DNA of 64,000 nucleotides. Source: Simmondsia chinensis. Taxonomy: Eukaryota; Streptophyta; Magnoliopsida; Caryophyllales; Simmondsiaceae. A program made the position numbers and the translations under genes. Below, piece after piece: positions 43,691 to 55,378 of this stretch. Each line of letters starts with the position of its first letter. The first letter of the stretch is position 1. The notes beneath the pieces were generated by a model. That model was not told the DNA's origin. It searched no databases and saw only the letters and a program-made list of their open reading frames with translations. The stretch spans positions 3,043,001 to 3,107,000 of the forward strand of contig JAGTTD010000026.1 of assembly GCA_018398585.1 (NCBI GenBank). Reading direction: 5' to 3'.

Positions 43691-44059
43691 TTGGGTCTGT
43701 GTGTGGTGCTAGCTCTCTTGATGCCAAAGAAGAATGCAGCTTGGCAGATGTGCATTAACGGTAGCACCATCAACAAGATCATGATATGTTACCGGTTTCC
43801 CATTCCGAGTTTAGGTGATTTATTAGATCAGTTGCAGAATTCAAAGGTGTTTAGCAAGTTGGATATAAAGAGCGGTTGCCACTCATTTCTTATCTTGCCA
43901 AGAGACGAGTGGAAGAGCTTACGGAAGATGGAAAATACCATTGTTGCCTTCAGCACTGTTCAACATCCACAAATGGATGGACAAATAGAGGTGACGAATA
44001 GATCTTTGAGTAGCCTTCTCTTGTGTCTCATTGCCACAAACATTATGGAGGAACCATAA
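43691..44059 (+). pseudogene. Gypsy reverse transcriptase/integrase deletion fusion
   Basis: One open frame of 122 codons starts in the reverse transcriptase fingers. After ILPRDEWK it jumps into the integrase C-terminal core (LRKMENTIVAFSTV, HPQMDGQIEVTNRSL). The palm motif with FDD and all of RNase H are absent, so it has no activity. The join keeps the frame by chance. Compare 61695-63490, where both parts are present and separated. Confidence 0.85.
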
Positions 44060-44655
44060 GTTGTATTAAACTAAGTTCATCTATATTAGCTCAGTTAATC
44101 GGCATATTGAGTTCCCCCATTTTAGATTGTCTATGGCTTTGTTCCTCACTCGCCAATAGACCTTATACTAGTTCCAGACTATATTCGCCCACATGGAAAG
44201 GTAGAAGATTTCATTTCCAACCTTGAAGAGGTACATGAGCATACCGAAACACGGTTGTAAGAGGCAAGCGGAAAGTATAAGTCGGCAAGTGACAAGCGGC
44301 ACTAAGCTATAGAACTTATGGCTGGTGATTAGGTATGGTGATCCTGGCTAAAGAGTGGTTTATAGCAAGAGAGTACTATAAGTTAACATCCCGAAAGATT
44401 GGACCACTGCATATTATCGAGAATATCAACTACAATGCATGCTACCTGTAACTACCGGGTGGAGTGAGGATTTAAGACATCTCCAACATTAAATATCTCA
44501 TTCCCTACTTTAGCGAGAAAGACCTAGATGAACCACAAGAAAATTTAAGGGCAAATTTTCTCCAGGCTAGAGAAGATGATGCAACACGTATCTTACTGGG
44601 TCAAAGTGTGGACGAGTAAGAAGTAGAACCATGTAGGAGTCTTTTAGATAGGAGA

Positions 44656-44974
44656 TGTGGATTAGCTTAATTTTGTTAAATTTGCATTTATTTTTTAGAT
44701 AGAATTGTCTTATGATAGAATTGTTTTATTTTTTTTATTGTCATTGGTTATTTAAGACCTTAAGCTTAGCAAGAAAAGCACCTCTAACAAAGGACGGTAG
44801 CTAATTAGGGTTGATTTATTCAATTTTTCTTAGATTTTCAATTATAGTTGTGTTTTTTGTTATTCTCTAGTTGAGAGAATCAAGATTAGAATTTTCCTGT
44901 TGTATCTCTTCTACAACAGAAATTAAAGGAAGGCTGTTAAATCATTCCATTTCCAATCTAGTATCTTTTTGGCA
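44656..44974 (+). repeat. Probable 3' LTR of the Gypsy element
   Basis: It starts TGTGGATTAGC right after a purine-rich GATAGGAGA tract and ends TTTTTGGCA. A TATA-like TTATTTAAG and the AAGCTTAGCA region lie within. There is no second copy in the window, so its ends are inferred from TG...CA and the position of the duplicated P450 flank that follows. Confidence 0.6.
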
Positions 44975-45249
44975 CTGCATCATTACCTTTATCAAACCCC
45001 CAATCCAATCCCTAATTCGTTGTGTGCTTTACTAATTATCCAATGTGTTGGTGTCATTGATGAACATAATCTTTCAAAATAAACTATTTTCCTATGTCAA
45101 TCAAAGCATAGAAATCAAATATAGTTTAAATATCTTTATACATATATTGGAATCTTCTTAGATCATACAAAGGTAATTTTTACGATCACATAATGTTCTA
45201 CTTAATAATAAAGTACCTACATATAACATTTTCTTCTTCTAATATAACT

Positions 45250-45902
45250 TTAAGTGTTTACAGAAGAAGGGAGGTGAGGAGCTACAATAACATGCAAGGA
45301 AGCAGCCTTCGTGTTTGTCAACCCATTGCCTTAACTCATATCAACCTTCTCATTTTTTCAAGTTTTCAAATTTTAACAATAGGGGGTATCTTGAGATTCA
45401 AAAGCATGTAAAAATCCAGCTAACGCCAAGTGCACCACTTGTAGAGTGAAGCTAGTTTCCGAGTGCCCTCCTTCTTCCACCGAATGGTGTCGGCTCAAAA
45501 TGTTGTGCCTTGATGTCAACGTCCTTGTGCGTGGTAAGAAACCGCTCTAGCTGGAACTCAAATGGGTTTGGCCAGACTCGTGGATTTTGATGGATCTTGT
45601 ACGTGTTTATAATGAGCCTTATCCCTTTTGTTATGTGGTTGCCGCAGAGGGTGCAATCGGGAGTGTGCTGGCGAGCTCTTGAGAGCAGTGCTATTGGGTA
45701 CATTCTTAGAGTCTCTTTGACAATGGCTTGGAGGTATATTAATTTAGGAATGTCTGATTCGACTGCTTGCCTGCCTTTCTTTTCCTACTTAAGAATTGAG
45801 TTCTTCTTTTGCTTTCTTTAAGGCCTCGGGATTTTTCAGTAGTAAGGAGAATACCCATGTTAGAATTACAGTTGTCGTATCACTGTCTACTGCAATCATT
45901 GT
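45250..45902 (-). pseudogene. CYP82 pseudogene, exon 2 only
   Basis: A decayed copy of exon 2 of the gene at 20904-26955. Still readable are [54 protein letters not shown] and [13 protein letters not shown]. The haem-binding region now reads [10 protein letters not shown], so the ligand Cys is lost. Frameshifts occur near 45705-45790 and again beyond the haem motif. An insertion of about 25 bp sits at about 45358-45392. The I-helix AGGSDTT has become AVDSDTT. Splice-site context at the exon edge is changed. Exon 1 was not found anywhere between here and 59390, so no complete P450 can be made. Confidence 0.9.
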
Positions 45903-46065
45903 CTGTGAAATATAATGCAATTTCTTCATTAGCATCATAATTGTGGTGAAGTCACATATTATATAGACAGGTAAGTGCAAAACAAGGCTACTATTGATAT
46001 TTGTATTACATGAAAATTTTAGAAAGGAGCGGATCTGAACTAGTTAAAATGGGTAAGGATCAAGT

Positions 46066-46092
46066 GCATATATATATATATATATATATATA
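46066..46092. repeat. TA microsatellite
   Basis: About thirteen TA units at the position equivalent to the GT/GC repeat at 21714-21760 in the intact P450 locus. Confidence 0.88.
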
Positions 46093-46213
46093 TGGTTTAG
46101 AATTGTTTAATATAGCGAAATCCATGGTTAATTTGTTAAAAAAATATATACACCAGGTCAGTGCCCTAATAACTGTGGGTTAGTGTTCGCTACATTTATC
46201 ATATAATATAAAA

Positions 46214-46864
46214 CAAGAAGTAATTTAAAAATAACCCTACTATATGTCAATATACCAAAAATTAACCCAACTCTAACTTTTGTTAAAAAAAAAATATATA
46301 AAATTAAATTAAAAAAATATTGAATTGATGGCTAAGCATAGCTTGTGGTATGACGTTCCAACAATAAATTTTTATTCTATGCATTTTTAGTTTGGCTTGA
46401 TTTCTCTTTTCACCTAACAAAAATAAAAATACGTTTTTTGGATAATTGACTGCAACCCTACAAAAAGGCAACATTCTAGGGTAAAGAACAAGCAAAACAA
46501 GTAAGGAATACAAATAAAGAACTAATGTTGCAAATGAACAAGCCAAACCACAGCTTGATCGGCTCGACTCATTAATTAAATGAGACCAGCTCGATATTGG
46601 TATTATTTATCTAATTGAGCTGCAAATCTGTATTCACTCAGCTCGTTTATTAAATAAGACTGCATATAGAGAGCAAACCAAACCAAAAATATGTAGAAGA
46701 AAAATACTATCGGAGTATCACAATTCATTATTTTTTAAATCAAATTTTTAGAGTTGGGTTATTTTTAGATTAATTCTAGAGTTTAGTTTTTGGTAAAAAA
46801 ATTAGAGTTCAGTTATTTTTTGATAAATTAACATATAGTTAGGTTACTTTTAAATTATTGACTG
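46214..46864. mobile_element. MULE-type element A, containing an hAT remnant
   Basis: The ends CAAGAAGTAATTTAAAAATA and, inverted, CAGTCAATAATTTAAAAGTA form a long imperfect inverted repeat. The repeat continues through TATATGT-AAT-TA-CAAAAA and AACTCTAA. A perfect 9-bp target duplication, AATATAAAA, flanks it (46205-46213 and 46865-46873). The middle matches 60010-60340 of element B, including the start of the nested hAT sequence at about 46526. It lies in the intron of the P450 duplicate. It is 651 bp long with no transposase. Confidence 0.85.
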
Positions 46865-46873
46865 AATATAAAA

Positions 46874-47465
46874 TGATTAAAATATGAAAAGTAACTATGT
46901 ACTATTATTTCTATATTTTAAATATTTTATTACATAATTAAATTTGTACATGTATATTGGGTATCCCCCGCATTTCCATCGTTTCATCGTAATTAAAATA
47001 ATTGAGTAAAAATTTTAAATTAATGAAAAATTCATCCTAGCTAAAGGGCGAAATATATTACTAAATGATCAGTGGGGTAACATAACCCACCAATCATGAC
47101 AACAAGTATAATTAAAATGATAAAAGACAATAAAATAGGCTACCCTATTACACTATCCAGTGATCCAACTCGTACAAATGTCATCAATAATGGCCCTTTT
47201 GAGTGATGTTGGGTATGACAAAATTAAGAAACACATTACTATTAATTTTATTTCACTTTTCCAAAAGTAGGGTAGCCTTATTTTAATCAACGTAAAAAAT
47301 AGGGCTTCTATCCACCAACTTAAGTCTCATTTTTTAGACTCGTTTTCATGTTTTTTAATTATTTTCATAGTAAATTATATATATTATTTCAATTATTTCA
47401 AGATAGAAGATAAAAATACATTGAAAATAAATACGTTAAAAAAAAATTAACTACATAAAGAAAGC
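46874..47465. other. Intron-derived DNA of the P450 duplicate
   Basis: AT-rich, non-coding. Part of it (about 46905-47290) resembles the intact P450 intron near 22780-22990. It is interrupted at about 47466 by the truncated LTR of Copia B4. Confidence 0.55.
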
Positions 47466-47646
47466 GGATTAAAAACACTAGTAATCGGCCATTAAGGGCT
47501 GGTTGAGGAAGGAGGAAAGAGAAAGGAGATGTACTTAGTGCTAAGTACAAGGAATTAAAGCTAAAACTAACTTAATGCTAAATACGAAGAATATTCCAAT
47601 CATAATACAAATATACATAATCTGTATACAATACTAGTATTCAACA
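47466..47646 (-). repeat. Truncated 3' LTR of Copia B4
   Basis: It matches 57370-57501 of the 5' LTR and ends (inner side) TATTCAACA before the polypurine tract. The outer part of the LTR, and any target duplicate, is missing. Confidence 0.8.
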
Positions 47647-48239
47647 CTCCCCCTCAGGTTGGAGCATGTAGATCTGAAATGCCCAACTTGCGAAAGAGAG
47701 CTGAAAAATCCGAACATCCGAGCTTTAGTAAAAACGTCGGCTAGTAGACCCGACGAACAAATGAAAGAAGCTGTAATTTCCTGGGATAGCAGGTTTTCTC
47801 GAACAAAATGACAGTCGATCTCGATGTGCTTCGTCCTCTCATGGAAAACTGGATTGGAAGCAATATGTAAAGCTGCTTGGTTATCACAAAATAAAATAGA
47901 AGCATCGTTAATAAGAACAATAAGATATGTTAACAAACATCTCAAATATATCATCACACTGGTTATAGTAGCCATAGATCGATACTCTGCCTCAATCGAG
48001 GAGCATGAGACAACTGACTGTTTCTTGGATCGCCAAGAAATAGGCAACCCTCCTAAGAATATCACATAACTTGTGGTGGAACGCCTAGTGGTGGGACGAC
48101 TTGCCCAATCAGCATCACAATAACCGCGTAATCGAAAATCACTCTCAGAAGGCAAGAAAATTCCTTGACTCGGTGTTCCTTTCAAATAACGTAACACACG
48201 CAATACTGACTCTAGGTGTGGTCCCCTAGGGTCATGCAC
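47647..48239 (-). pseudogene. Copia B4 RNase H
   Basis: A long open frame has [83 protein letters not shown] and LLADVFTKA. The catalytic acidic residues of RNase H (D in CDADW, E in IEAEY, D in FCDNQ) are present. It is the best preserved domain of this element, but it is cut off from reverse transcriptase by stops. Confidence 0.88.
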
Positions 48240-49020
48240 AAACTGACTTAAAATCCGAACGGCGTAACGGATGTCGGGCTTAGTTATGGTTAATTATAGT
48301 AAGCATCCCTCTAGATGTCGATAACGGCCATCATCCTCAATATTTTCCCCGACCTGATCAGCTAAACCATGGTTCTGCACTATAGGTGTTGGAGTCGGTT
48401 TTGCTGCCAACACCCAACCTCGCTAAGAATATCCAAAACATATTTACGTTGGCTCAAAACAACACCTTGGGATGCCGAGCAACCTCAATTCCCAAGAAAT
48501 ATTTAACGGGTTCCAAATCCTTAATACCCAAAGAAGCATTCAAAATTCCTTTCACCTCAGTGATGTAATTTAAATTGTTTCCCGTAATAACAACATCATC
48601 CACATAGATCAAAATGGTGGTATAAATTCCTTCACGATAAAATGTAAAGAGAGAATAATTTTACTTGGACTGACGAAAACTGATATTTAACAAGGTAGAG
48701 GTGAATTTATGATTCTAGTTATGCGAGGCGTGTTTGAAACCATATAACGATTTTCGTAAGCGATACACTTTACCCTCATGTTTATGTTCAAAGCCCCGTT
48801 GTAATTTCATGCAGACTTCCTCATCCAAGTCCCCATGAAGGAAAGCATTATTTACGTCTAATTGTTGGATTACCCAACTTCTAGCAACAGCTACGGCCAA
48901 AACACAACGAACTGTAACCAATTTTATGACAGGAGCAAAAGTGTCATGATAGTTTGCACCTTCCACTTAAGTGAACCCTTTTTCGAACCAACCTAGCCTT
49001 GTAACGTTCAATGGCCCCGT
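48240..49020 (-). pseudogene. Copia B4 reverse transcriptase (fragmented)
   Basis: The clearest frame (48715-48966) reads [21 protein letters not shown] and [20 protein letters not shown], then [15 protein letters not shown], i.e. the fingers with the first catalytic Asp. The palm and connection (48240-48710) are broken. A YVDD-type box (IYVDDVVITGN-like) is partly readable at about 48590. Confidence 0.85.
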
Positions 49021-49241
49021 CAGACTTGTACTTCACTTTATTAACCTATTTCACGTCAATCACCCCTTTTCCCACCTGTAGATCCTCTAGAGTTCGTGTC
49101 TAATTTTGCTCCAAAAACCGAATTTCCTTCTCCGTAGTGTCCCTCCAATGTTTGCACTCAACGGCCTGCTTAAAATTTTTCGGCTCATCACTAGACATGA
49201 TGGCATTCAAAAGATTACAATGAGCGTTAGAAAAATGCGCA

Positions 49242-50685
49242 TTACACACAAAAATTAGAGATAGGATACGCTATACCACAATTGGTTGAAGAAGTGGGTG
49301 CAGGAACATGGGCTATAGAGGATGGTACATCACAAATATAGTCTTGATACTTGGCGGGTGCGGTACGTAATCGAGTACTTCTTCTAATGGCCCCCGGTCC
49401 CTGATTGGCAGCCCCAGTCTCAGTGACTGTTAAGCTGCTGTCTGGACCACCGCAAGCTACTGTGATGGTCCCTTTGGCTGCGGCACTATCGTCAGCCAAT
49501 CTAGCAATTGCTGATTTGGCTGACTGGTCAACTCTCGACCTTGACATGTCAGTTGACCGTCATCGTAAGATCAAGTGATGGGAGTTGCAATGACATGTCC
49601 AGGTGCAATATCATAGTTCCGAAGGTATGGAAAAAGATCCTTATAAAACCGTACAGCCCTAGATACAACAATTTTATTTTCCTTGTGATTATAAATTTTA
49701 TACCCTTTCTGGCCATGTGGATAACTGACAAAAATTCCGGAGCTACTCTATCATCAAATTTATCATTTGCTCTATTCTCAACACCATAATAGCAAGGCCT
49801 CCCAAAAACCCGCAAATGATCTAATTTTGGTATTTTCCTAATAAGCATTTCGTAAGGACTTTTATTTTTCAGAAGTGGTGAAGCCGTTAGATTTATAATA
49901 TGTGCGGTAGTTAAAATGCACTCACCCTAAAATTTCTTTGGTAGGCCAGCCTGAAACCGAAGTGCTCGTCCGACTTTGAGCAAATGCTTATGCTTCCGCT
50001 CTACCACTCCATTTTGTTGCGGCATCCTAGTAAGAGAGGTCTGAAATTGGATTCCATGTTCTGCATAAAACTTCAATAGGGGCCCATACCTGAACTCTTG
50101 CCCATTATCGTTCCTTATTTGTTTAACCTAAAAACCAAACTGAGTTTTCACCATTCGACAAAAATCCATAAGAATCTTATGGGCTTGGGACTTCTCCCTC
50201 ATCAAGTAAGCCCATGTGCCTTGACTAAAGTCATCCACAATAGGAAGAAAATACCGAGCAGCAGTCAAAGATGAAATACGATAAGGTCCCCATATATCAC
50301 AATGTATCAAATCAAAACACCTACGAGTTTTGGAAATAGACAACGGGAAAGGCAAATGTGCGTGCTTGGCACAGTGACGAGCATCACAAACTATATTAGT
50401 TCTTTTAACATCCAAATGTGGAAACACACACAATTTTTGAAAGGACGCATGTCCCAAATGACGATGCCACAAAACGTCATCCTTATTACTATGAGCCGTG
50501 TGAACGGAGGATCCAGCTGGCCGTGCTTGCAATAGGTATAGCCCATCTCGTTGCTTACACGCTCCAACCAACCTTTTCGAGCATAGGTCCTGTATATAAC
50601 AAAATTCATGGTAAAATGTTAATGCGCATTTTTCTCCATGTGTTAACTTGCTCAATGATAATAAATTAAAGCGAAAACCAAGCAT
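49242..50685 (-). pseudogene. Copia B4 integrase and linker
   Basis: 50128-50685 holds the pre-integrase zinc region (WHRHLGHASFQKLC...CDARHCAKHAHLPF), HCDIWGPYR and IVDDFSQGTWAYLMREKS. The rest of the core (49850-50127) has stops. 49549-49848 contains KLDHLRVFGRPCYYG, and 49242-49547 is the variable linker with RRSTRLRTAPAKYQDY, the typical pattern before Copia reverse transcriptase. Confidence 0.85.
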
Positions 50686-51994
50686 GTATGGAACATCATG
50701 GTGGATAAAATTCTCAAAATTTTGACCTTTCCTATAAGTGTCACAGTTACATCAGTCCCGTTATGCAACTTGATGGGGCCAATCAAATCATTCACTTTTA
50801 TATCAAACATGAGAGATAACGAGGACACCATATGATCTGTTACACCTGTATCTATAATCCAATCACACGACAACGAAACTTGACCTGTGAGATTCACACA
50901 AGGGGAAGCTGAAACCGGGACGAGAAGGGAGAGAAGTTGCTAGTATTATGCAAGGGTAAGTCCCGCCACGGGACTGTCAGAGCTGTTGGCCAGAGGCTCG
51001 GCAGTCGATGCAATTGCTCGGCAATTGCGGTGCAGGTTCCCGGTCCCTTGTTCTTCCAACCGGGTGGGTAGCCTATCAATTCAAAACATCATTCCTTAGT
51101 GTCTCCCTATTTCGTGTAGTGAGACCAAGTCAAATGGTTAGTGTGATGGGAATTATTTCCCAAAACAGTGGCTGCACCTCCCGAGCTTATGGCTGCAGTT
51201 GCTGCCAATACCGTGGCCTCAAGCGTCACTACCGACCCCGCAACCACACTCTGCTGCTTCTCCTCCTAACACAAAATCGAGTATGCAATATCCACAGTAG
51301 TCAACGGCTTAGTATTCATGATTTGTGCACGAACCATGGAAAACGAGGAGTCACAACCCATTAGCAAGTCTAATAATTTTTCCATGTCTCGAATTTCGGA
51401 AAGGGATTTAGTGTGCCCATAAGGGCACGGTGGCATCTCTACGAGGGTGTAAAATTCATCCCAAATGACCTTAACTTAGTGAAATAGGTCGGCACAGGAA
51501 AATTTTCTTGCTTAAGGTGAGATATCTTGCGTTTCAACTCAAAGATACGATGGACATTACCCTGCGAGAACATCTCTTGCAAGTCCAACCAAATATTCCG
51601 AGCAGTTTTTAAATAACTCTTTTGAGACCGAATTAGAAAGCCAAGTAGAAACTATGGAGTCACAAGCACTCCAGTTTTCAAAATCTGGCGAATTTTCATC
51701 CCGTTTTTCAATACTTCCATCTAGGAAGCCAATCTTGCATGTTCCCTTTAAAACCTTATAAATGGACCTCCTCAATGACTGATAGTTAGGTCTAGTCAAA
51801 ATATTTTGCATAAAAACCAACCTCGAATGGTCCGAAGGATGGAGATAAAAGGGCGAATTAGCATCTAAAACTCCCCCTGTCATAGGGACAAGGGCCACGG
51901 TAATATGATCGGGAATTGCTTGAGTAATAACATTAATGTTCTCATTAGTAATATCTGCCATTATCTTGACTAAGCAAAACACAAGAAACCACAA
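50652..51994 (-). pseudogene. Copia B4 gag and protease
   Basis: Gag starts at about 51961 (MADITNENINVITQAIPDH) and reads GGVLDANSPFYLHPSDHSRL, RSIYKVLKGTCKIGFLDGSI and WLSNSVSKELFKNCSEYL before a frameshift near 51560. The zinc-knuckle region (51000-51400) is degraded. The protease frame (50652-50897) has SCDWIIDTGVTDHMVSSLSL with the D-T-G triad. Confidence 0.87.
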
Positions 51995-52117
51995 TTAAGC
52001 AAAAAACAAGAAATTCGACCAAGGGGCTCGAAGTTGCACCCGGGGGTGGTTGGCTGCGGCTGGGAAAGCTTGTGGCTGTCACCAAAATTCACAAGTTCGA
52101 AACCCACTCTGATACTA

Positions 52118-52184
52118 TGTAAAAATTAAAATTAACTTACGCTTTAACAATGGAAGGAATAGACCTTTTGTATTGAATGAATAA
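52118..52184 (-). repeat. 5' LTR of Copia B4, inner piece
   Basis: Sequence from TGTAAAAATT to GAATGAATAA, interrupted by Copia A5. The LTR resumes at 57274 with AGTAAACAATTAC. Confidence 0.8.
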
Positions 52185-52665
52185 TGTGAGGAAATGCGGA
52201 AATCCAAAATACTGAATTCGAATCAAATGCCATGACAATCGAGAAGTAAAATAGACTAAAAAGAATCAAATACAAGAACACAGCAATTGTCTTGGAAACC
52301 CCTCTACAATCAAGAGGGGAGAAAACCACAGGCGAAGATTGGAGCTTTTATTATTGAATCGAAAAAGAAGAATTGCAATAACTCATTTCTCTCTCTCTCT
52401 CTCTCTCTGATTTGGTGCGGCGCCGCAAGGAAAAACTCTCATATTTAATTTGGATTAATTCTGATGTAACCCTACGTCTCTATTTGTACTCGCATGAAAA
52501 AGCAGCTCCCGATCGATCGGGGGGTCCCGATCAATCGATGAGCTCTCTGCAGACTGGATCGATTTACGTAACATTCCCAATCGATCAGTGCTTCACCCGA
52601 TCAATCGGCCTCCTCACGGCTTACCTACTTAGACTTCCAAGGAATTTTGAGACATATTCCTAACA
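52185..52665 (-). repeat. 3' LTR of Copia A5
   Basis: It starts TGTTAGGAATATG and ends CATTTCCTCACA on the minus strand. It contains GATCGAT-type motifs at about 52508-52604 upstream (in element sense) of a TATA-poor region, and a CT repeat at 52390-52409. Confidence 0.9.
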
Positions 52666-52741
52666 AATCTCCACATTGGCTCAAAATTTATCACAATAAT
52701 AAAACATCTCCGCCTTCTCCAATAACACCCCCACGCCGGGG

Positions 52742-53720
52742 TTAACAAACTGAAACTGTTAATCCAACTAAATTCGAGCAATGCTCGAATTTCCTTCTAG
52801 GTAAAACTTTAGTGAACATATCTGCTGGATTATATTTAGTACCAATCTTCTTTAACTCTACCTTCCGCTCATCAATCATATCTCTAATAAAATGATGCTT
52901 GACATCAATGTGCTTCATTCTGTCATGATGGGTCATGTGATCCTTAGCCAAGTGAATCGTTGACTGGCTATCACAATAAACTCCAACAGTACTCCGATCA
53001 ATACTGATCTCACTAATCAAACCTCTCAACCAAACAACTTCCTTAAATGCTTCTGTAACTGCCATGTACTCGACCTCGGTAGTCGACTGTGCAGTAACTG
53101 ATTGTAGACAAGCTCTCCAACTGATAGCGCTGTCTCTCAAATTGAACACATTACCAGAAGTAGACTTCCTCTTATCAAGATCTCCATCATAATCAGAGTC
53201 AACATACTACTACTAAACAGCATTCACTCTTCCGAAATGCCAAAAAAACATCAGAAGTGCCACGTAAATACCTGAGAATCCATTTCATAGCTTGCCAATG
53301 TTCCTTTCCTGGATTCGCCATGCACCTACTCACTTTGCTCACAGCATAAGTAATATCTGGATGAGTACATACCATAGCATACATGATACTTCCTACAGCA
53401 CTAGAATAAGGGGCCTGAGACATGTAGCTGACATCCTCCTCATTCTGAGGTGAATCCAATGCTGAAAGCCTGAAGTGAGCTGCTAAGGGAGTGCTAACAA
53501 GTTTAGCATCCTTCATGTGAAATTGGTCCAGAACCTTTTCAATGTATTTCTTCTGAGACAAGTACAACTTTCCTGCTTTTCGATCCCTACTAATCTCCAT
53601 GCCAAGAATCTTCTTAGCTGCTTTTAAGTCCTTCATCTCGAACTCGCTTTTCAACATTGCTTTCAAATCATCAACATCTGTCATGTCTTTAGCTGCAATT
53701 AACATATCATCAACATATAA
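52742..53720 (-). pseudogene. Copia A5 connection and RNase H
   Basis: 53199-53705 carries LIAAKDMTDVDDLKAMLKSE, FEMKDLKAAKKILGMEI, KLYLSQKKYIEKVLDQF and PYSSAVGSIMYAMVCTHPDI. 52742-53149 carries ISWRACLQSVTAQSTTEVEY, VYCDSQSTIHLAKD, DRMKHIDVKHHFIRDMIDER and KYNPADMFTKVLPRRKFEHC. A frame change lies between, at the YVDSD segment. Matches element A1 domain for domain. Confidence 0.9.
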
Positions 53721-54270
53721 TAGAAGACAAACAAAAGAGCTTGAATCTGTCTTTCTGAAGTATACACAACTGTCTTACTTGCTTCTAAAGAACCCGTGAC
53801 TGATCATAAATTGATCAAATCTTTTATACCACTGTCTTGGCGATTGCCTCAAGCCATACAAAGATCTTTTCAATAAACAAACATGATCTTCTTTATCTTC
53901 AATAATGAAGTCTTCAGGCTGATGTATGTAAATACTCTCCTCCAGCTCACAATGCAAAAATGCAGTTTTCACATCTAACTGCTCAAGTTCTAAATTATGC
54001 ATAGCTACTAAAGCAAGTATCGCTCGTATGGAACAATGTCTAATGACAGGTAAGAAAATATCATGAAAATCAACACTGTGTACCTGAATGTAACCTTTAG
54101 CTACTAATCGAGTCTTGTACCTTGCATCTTCCACTCCAGGAGTGCCTTCTTTTCATTTGAAGACCCATTTGCACCCGATTACTCTTTTTCCTGTTTGAGG
54201 CTTGACTAGCTGCCAAGTCTGGTTCTTCTTCAAAGACTTCATCTCTTCATTCATGGCCATAGGCCATTTA
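53721..54270 (-). pseudogene. Copia A5 reverse transcriptase
   Basis: 53775-54134 reads MEDARYKTRLVAKGYIQVHS, DFHDIFLPVIRHCSIRAILA, LEQLDVKTAFLHCELEESIY and LLKRSLYGLRQSPRQWYKRF. The YVDD box (LLYVDDMLIAAK) is at the edge of the next frame near 53700. The upstream EE-KSLKKNQTWQLV region (54180-54270) is in another frame. Confidence 0.88.
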
Positions 54271-54559
54271 TCTGAGTTAGATCTCGATACAATCCTGAAT
54301 ATGAAGACGGTTCACTGTCTTTCACTGTTTCAGCTATAGTAAGGGCATAGGCTATCATCTCCTCATACCCATATCTCTATGGTGGCCTAATCTGCCTTTT
54401 CTACCTACCAGTTGCAATTGTATGCCGCTCGACCTGCTGACCAGTTTTGGTTTCATTAATCTTATCAGAAACATGTACTGTAGGTGCCTGCACACTCTCA
54501 AACTGAGCTACCTGCTGCCGATTAGAACTTTCTGACTGTACCTCACTTCTATTAGGCTT

Positions 54560-55375
54560 CTACGCCTGAACTGATTCATGAACTAAGGAGGGTGTGTGTG
54601 GTGGATATAGTAGAGCAGACTCATCAAATATAACATCTCTACTGGTCAGAAATTTAAGAGTTTTTGGATTCCATAAATGATATCCCTTAAATATAACACC
54701 TGATGTATAACCAAGAAAGATACACTTCTTGGTCCTAGGCTCTAGCTTTCCATCATTAACATAAGAATAAGCAAGACAATCAAATATCTTCAAATAAGAA
54801 TAATCAGTAGGAGAACCAGACCATACCTCTTTTGGAATCTTCAATTGAAGTGATGAATGAGGAGATCGATTCATTAGATAACAAGCCGTGTTAACTGCCT
54901 CTGCCTACCATTCTCTCCCTAATCCTGCGTTTGAAAGCATACACCAAGCCTTCTCTAGTAACGTCCTATTCATTCTTTCTGCCACTCCGTTTTGTTGAGG
55001 TTAACCTCTACAAGTCCTGTGTTTGACAATGCCTTGGTCATCACAGAATTTGACGAAATCACCCTCAACGAACTCAAGACCATTATCTGTCCTCAACCTC
55101 TTTATCTACTTCCCTATCTGTTTTTCAAGCAATGTCTTTCACTTTTTGAAGACTTCATAAACTTCATTTTTCTACTTAAAAAAATAGTCCCAAACTTTAC
55201 ATGAATAATTATCAATGAACATTAGTAAATACCTGGAACCTCCTTTGGAAGCAACTCTGGACGGTCCCCACAAATCAGAATAAATGTAGTCCAACGTTCC
55301 TTTAGTCTGATGCATTGCCTGCTTGAAGCTGACTCTCTTTTGCTTCCCATATACACAGTGCACACAGAAATCCAT
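54560..55375 (-). pseudogene. Copia A5 integrase
   Basis: 55172-55375 holds CVHCVYGKQKRVSF and LDYIYSDLWGPSRVASKGGS and MFIDNYSCKVWDYF. The core in 54900-55170 is broken by stops but keeps PQQNGVAERMNRTLLE-like sequence. 54560-54874 reads MNRSPHSSLQLKIPKEVWSG, YLKIFDCLAYSYVND and KCIFLGYTSGV. Confidence 0.87.
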
Positions 55376-55378
55376 CAG

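Larger units (their letters stand above)
42240..44974 (+). mobile_element. Internally deleted Ty3/Gypsy element with 3' LTR
   Basis: Plus-strand remnants, in order: gag scraps; a CCHC-like zinc knuckle CFECGEL..HATECRK (about 42757); protease region (about 43000-43120); the LLPKTDEVQHSL linker; reverse transcriptase start (43690-43910, [43 protein letters not shown]). This joins directly to the end of integrase at about 43925 (AFSTVQHPQMDGQIEVTNRSLSSLL). The C-terminal region ends near 44620 and a 3' LTR follows. Gypsy order (reverse transcriptase before integrase) is clear. About 1.5 kb covering the reverse transcriptase palm, RNase H and integrase core is missing. Confidence 0.85.
44982..47465 (-). 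repeat. Duplicated CYP82 segment (3' flank, exon 2, intron)
   Basis: From ATTACCTTTATCAAACCC (44982) the sequence runs parallel to the intact locus from about 20614. It matches the 3' flank, exon 2, the first part of the intron to about 46200, and then, beyond the inserted MULE, intron sequence resembling about 22780-22990. An example is TGATGTTGGGTATGACAAA at about 47200 against TGCGATGTTAGGTACGACAAAG. Most of the original intron between these points is absent. Confidence 0.8.

Noticed and set aside
46304..46546. Hydrophobic open frame (80 codons, minus), and a similar one at 60087-60353
   Set aside because: Both lie in the shared non-coding interior of MULE elements A and B. They diverge by frameshift between copies, so there is no sign of a conserved protein.
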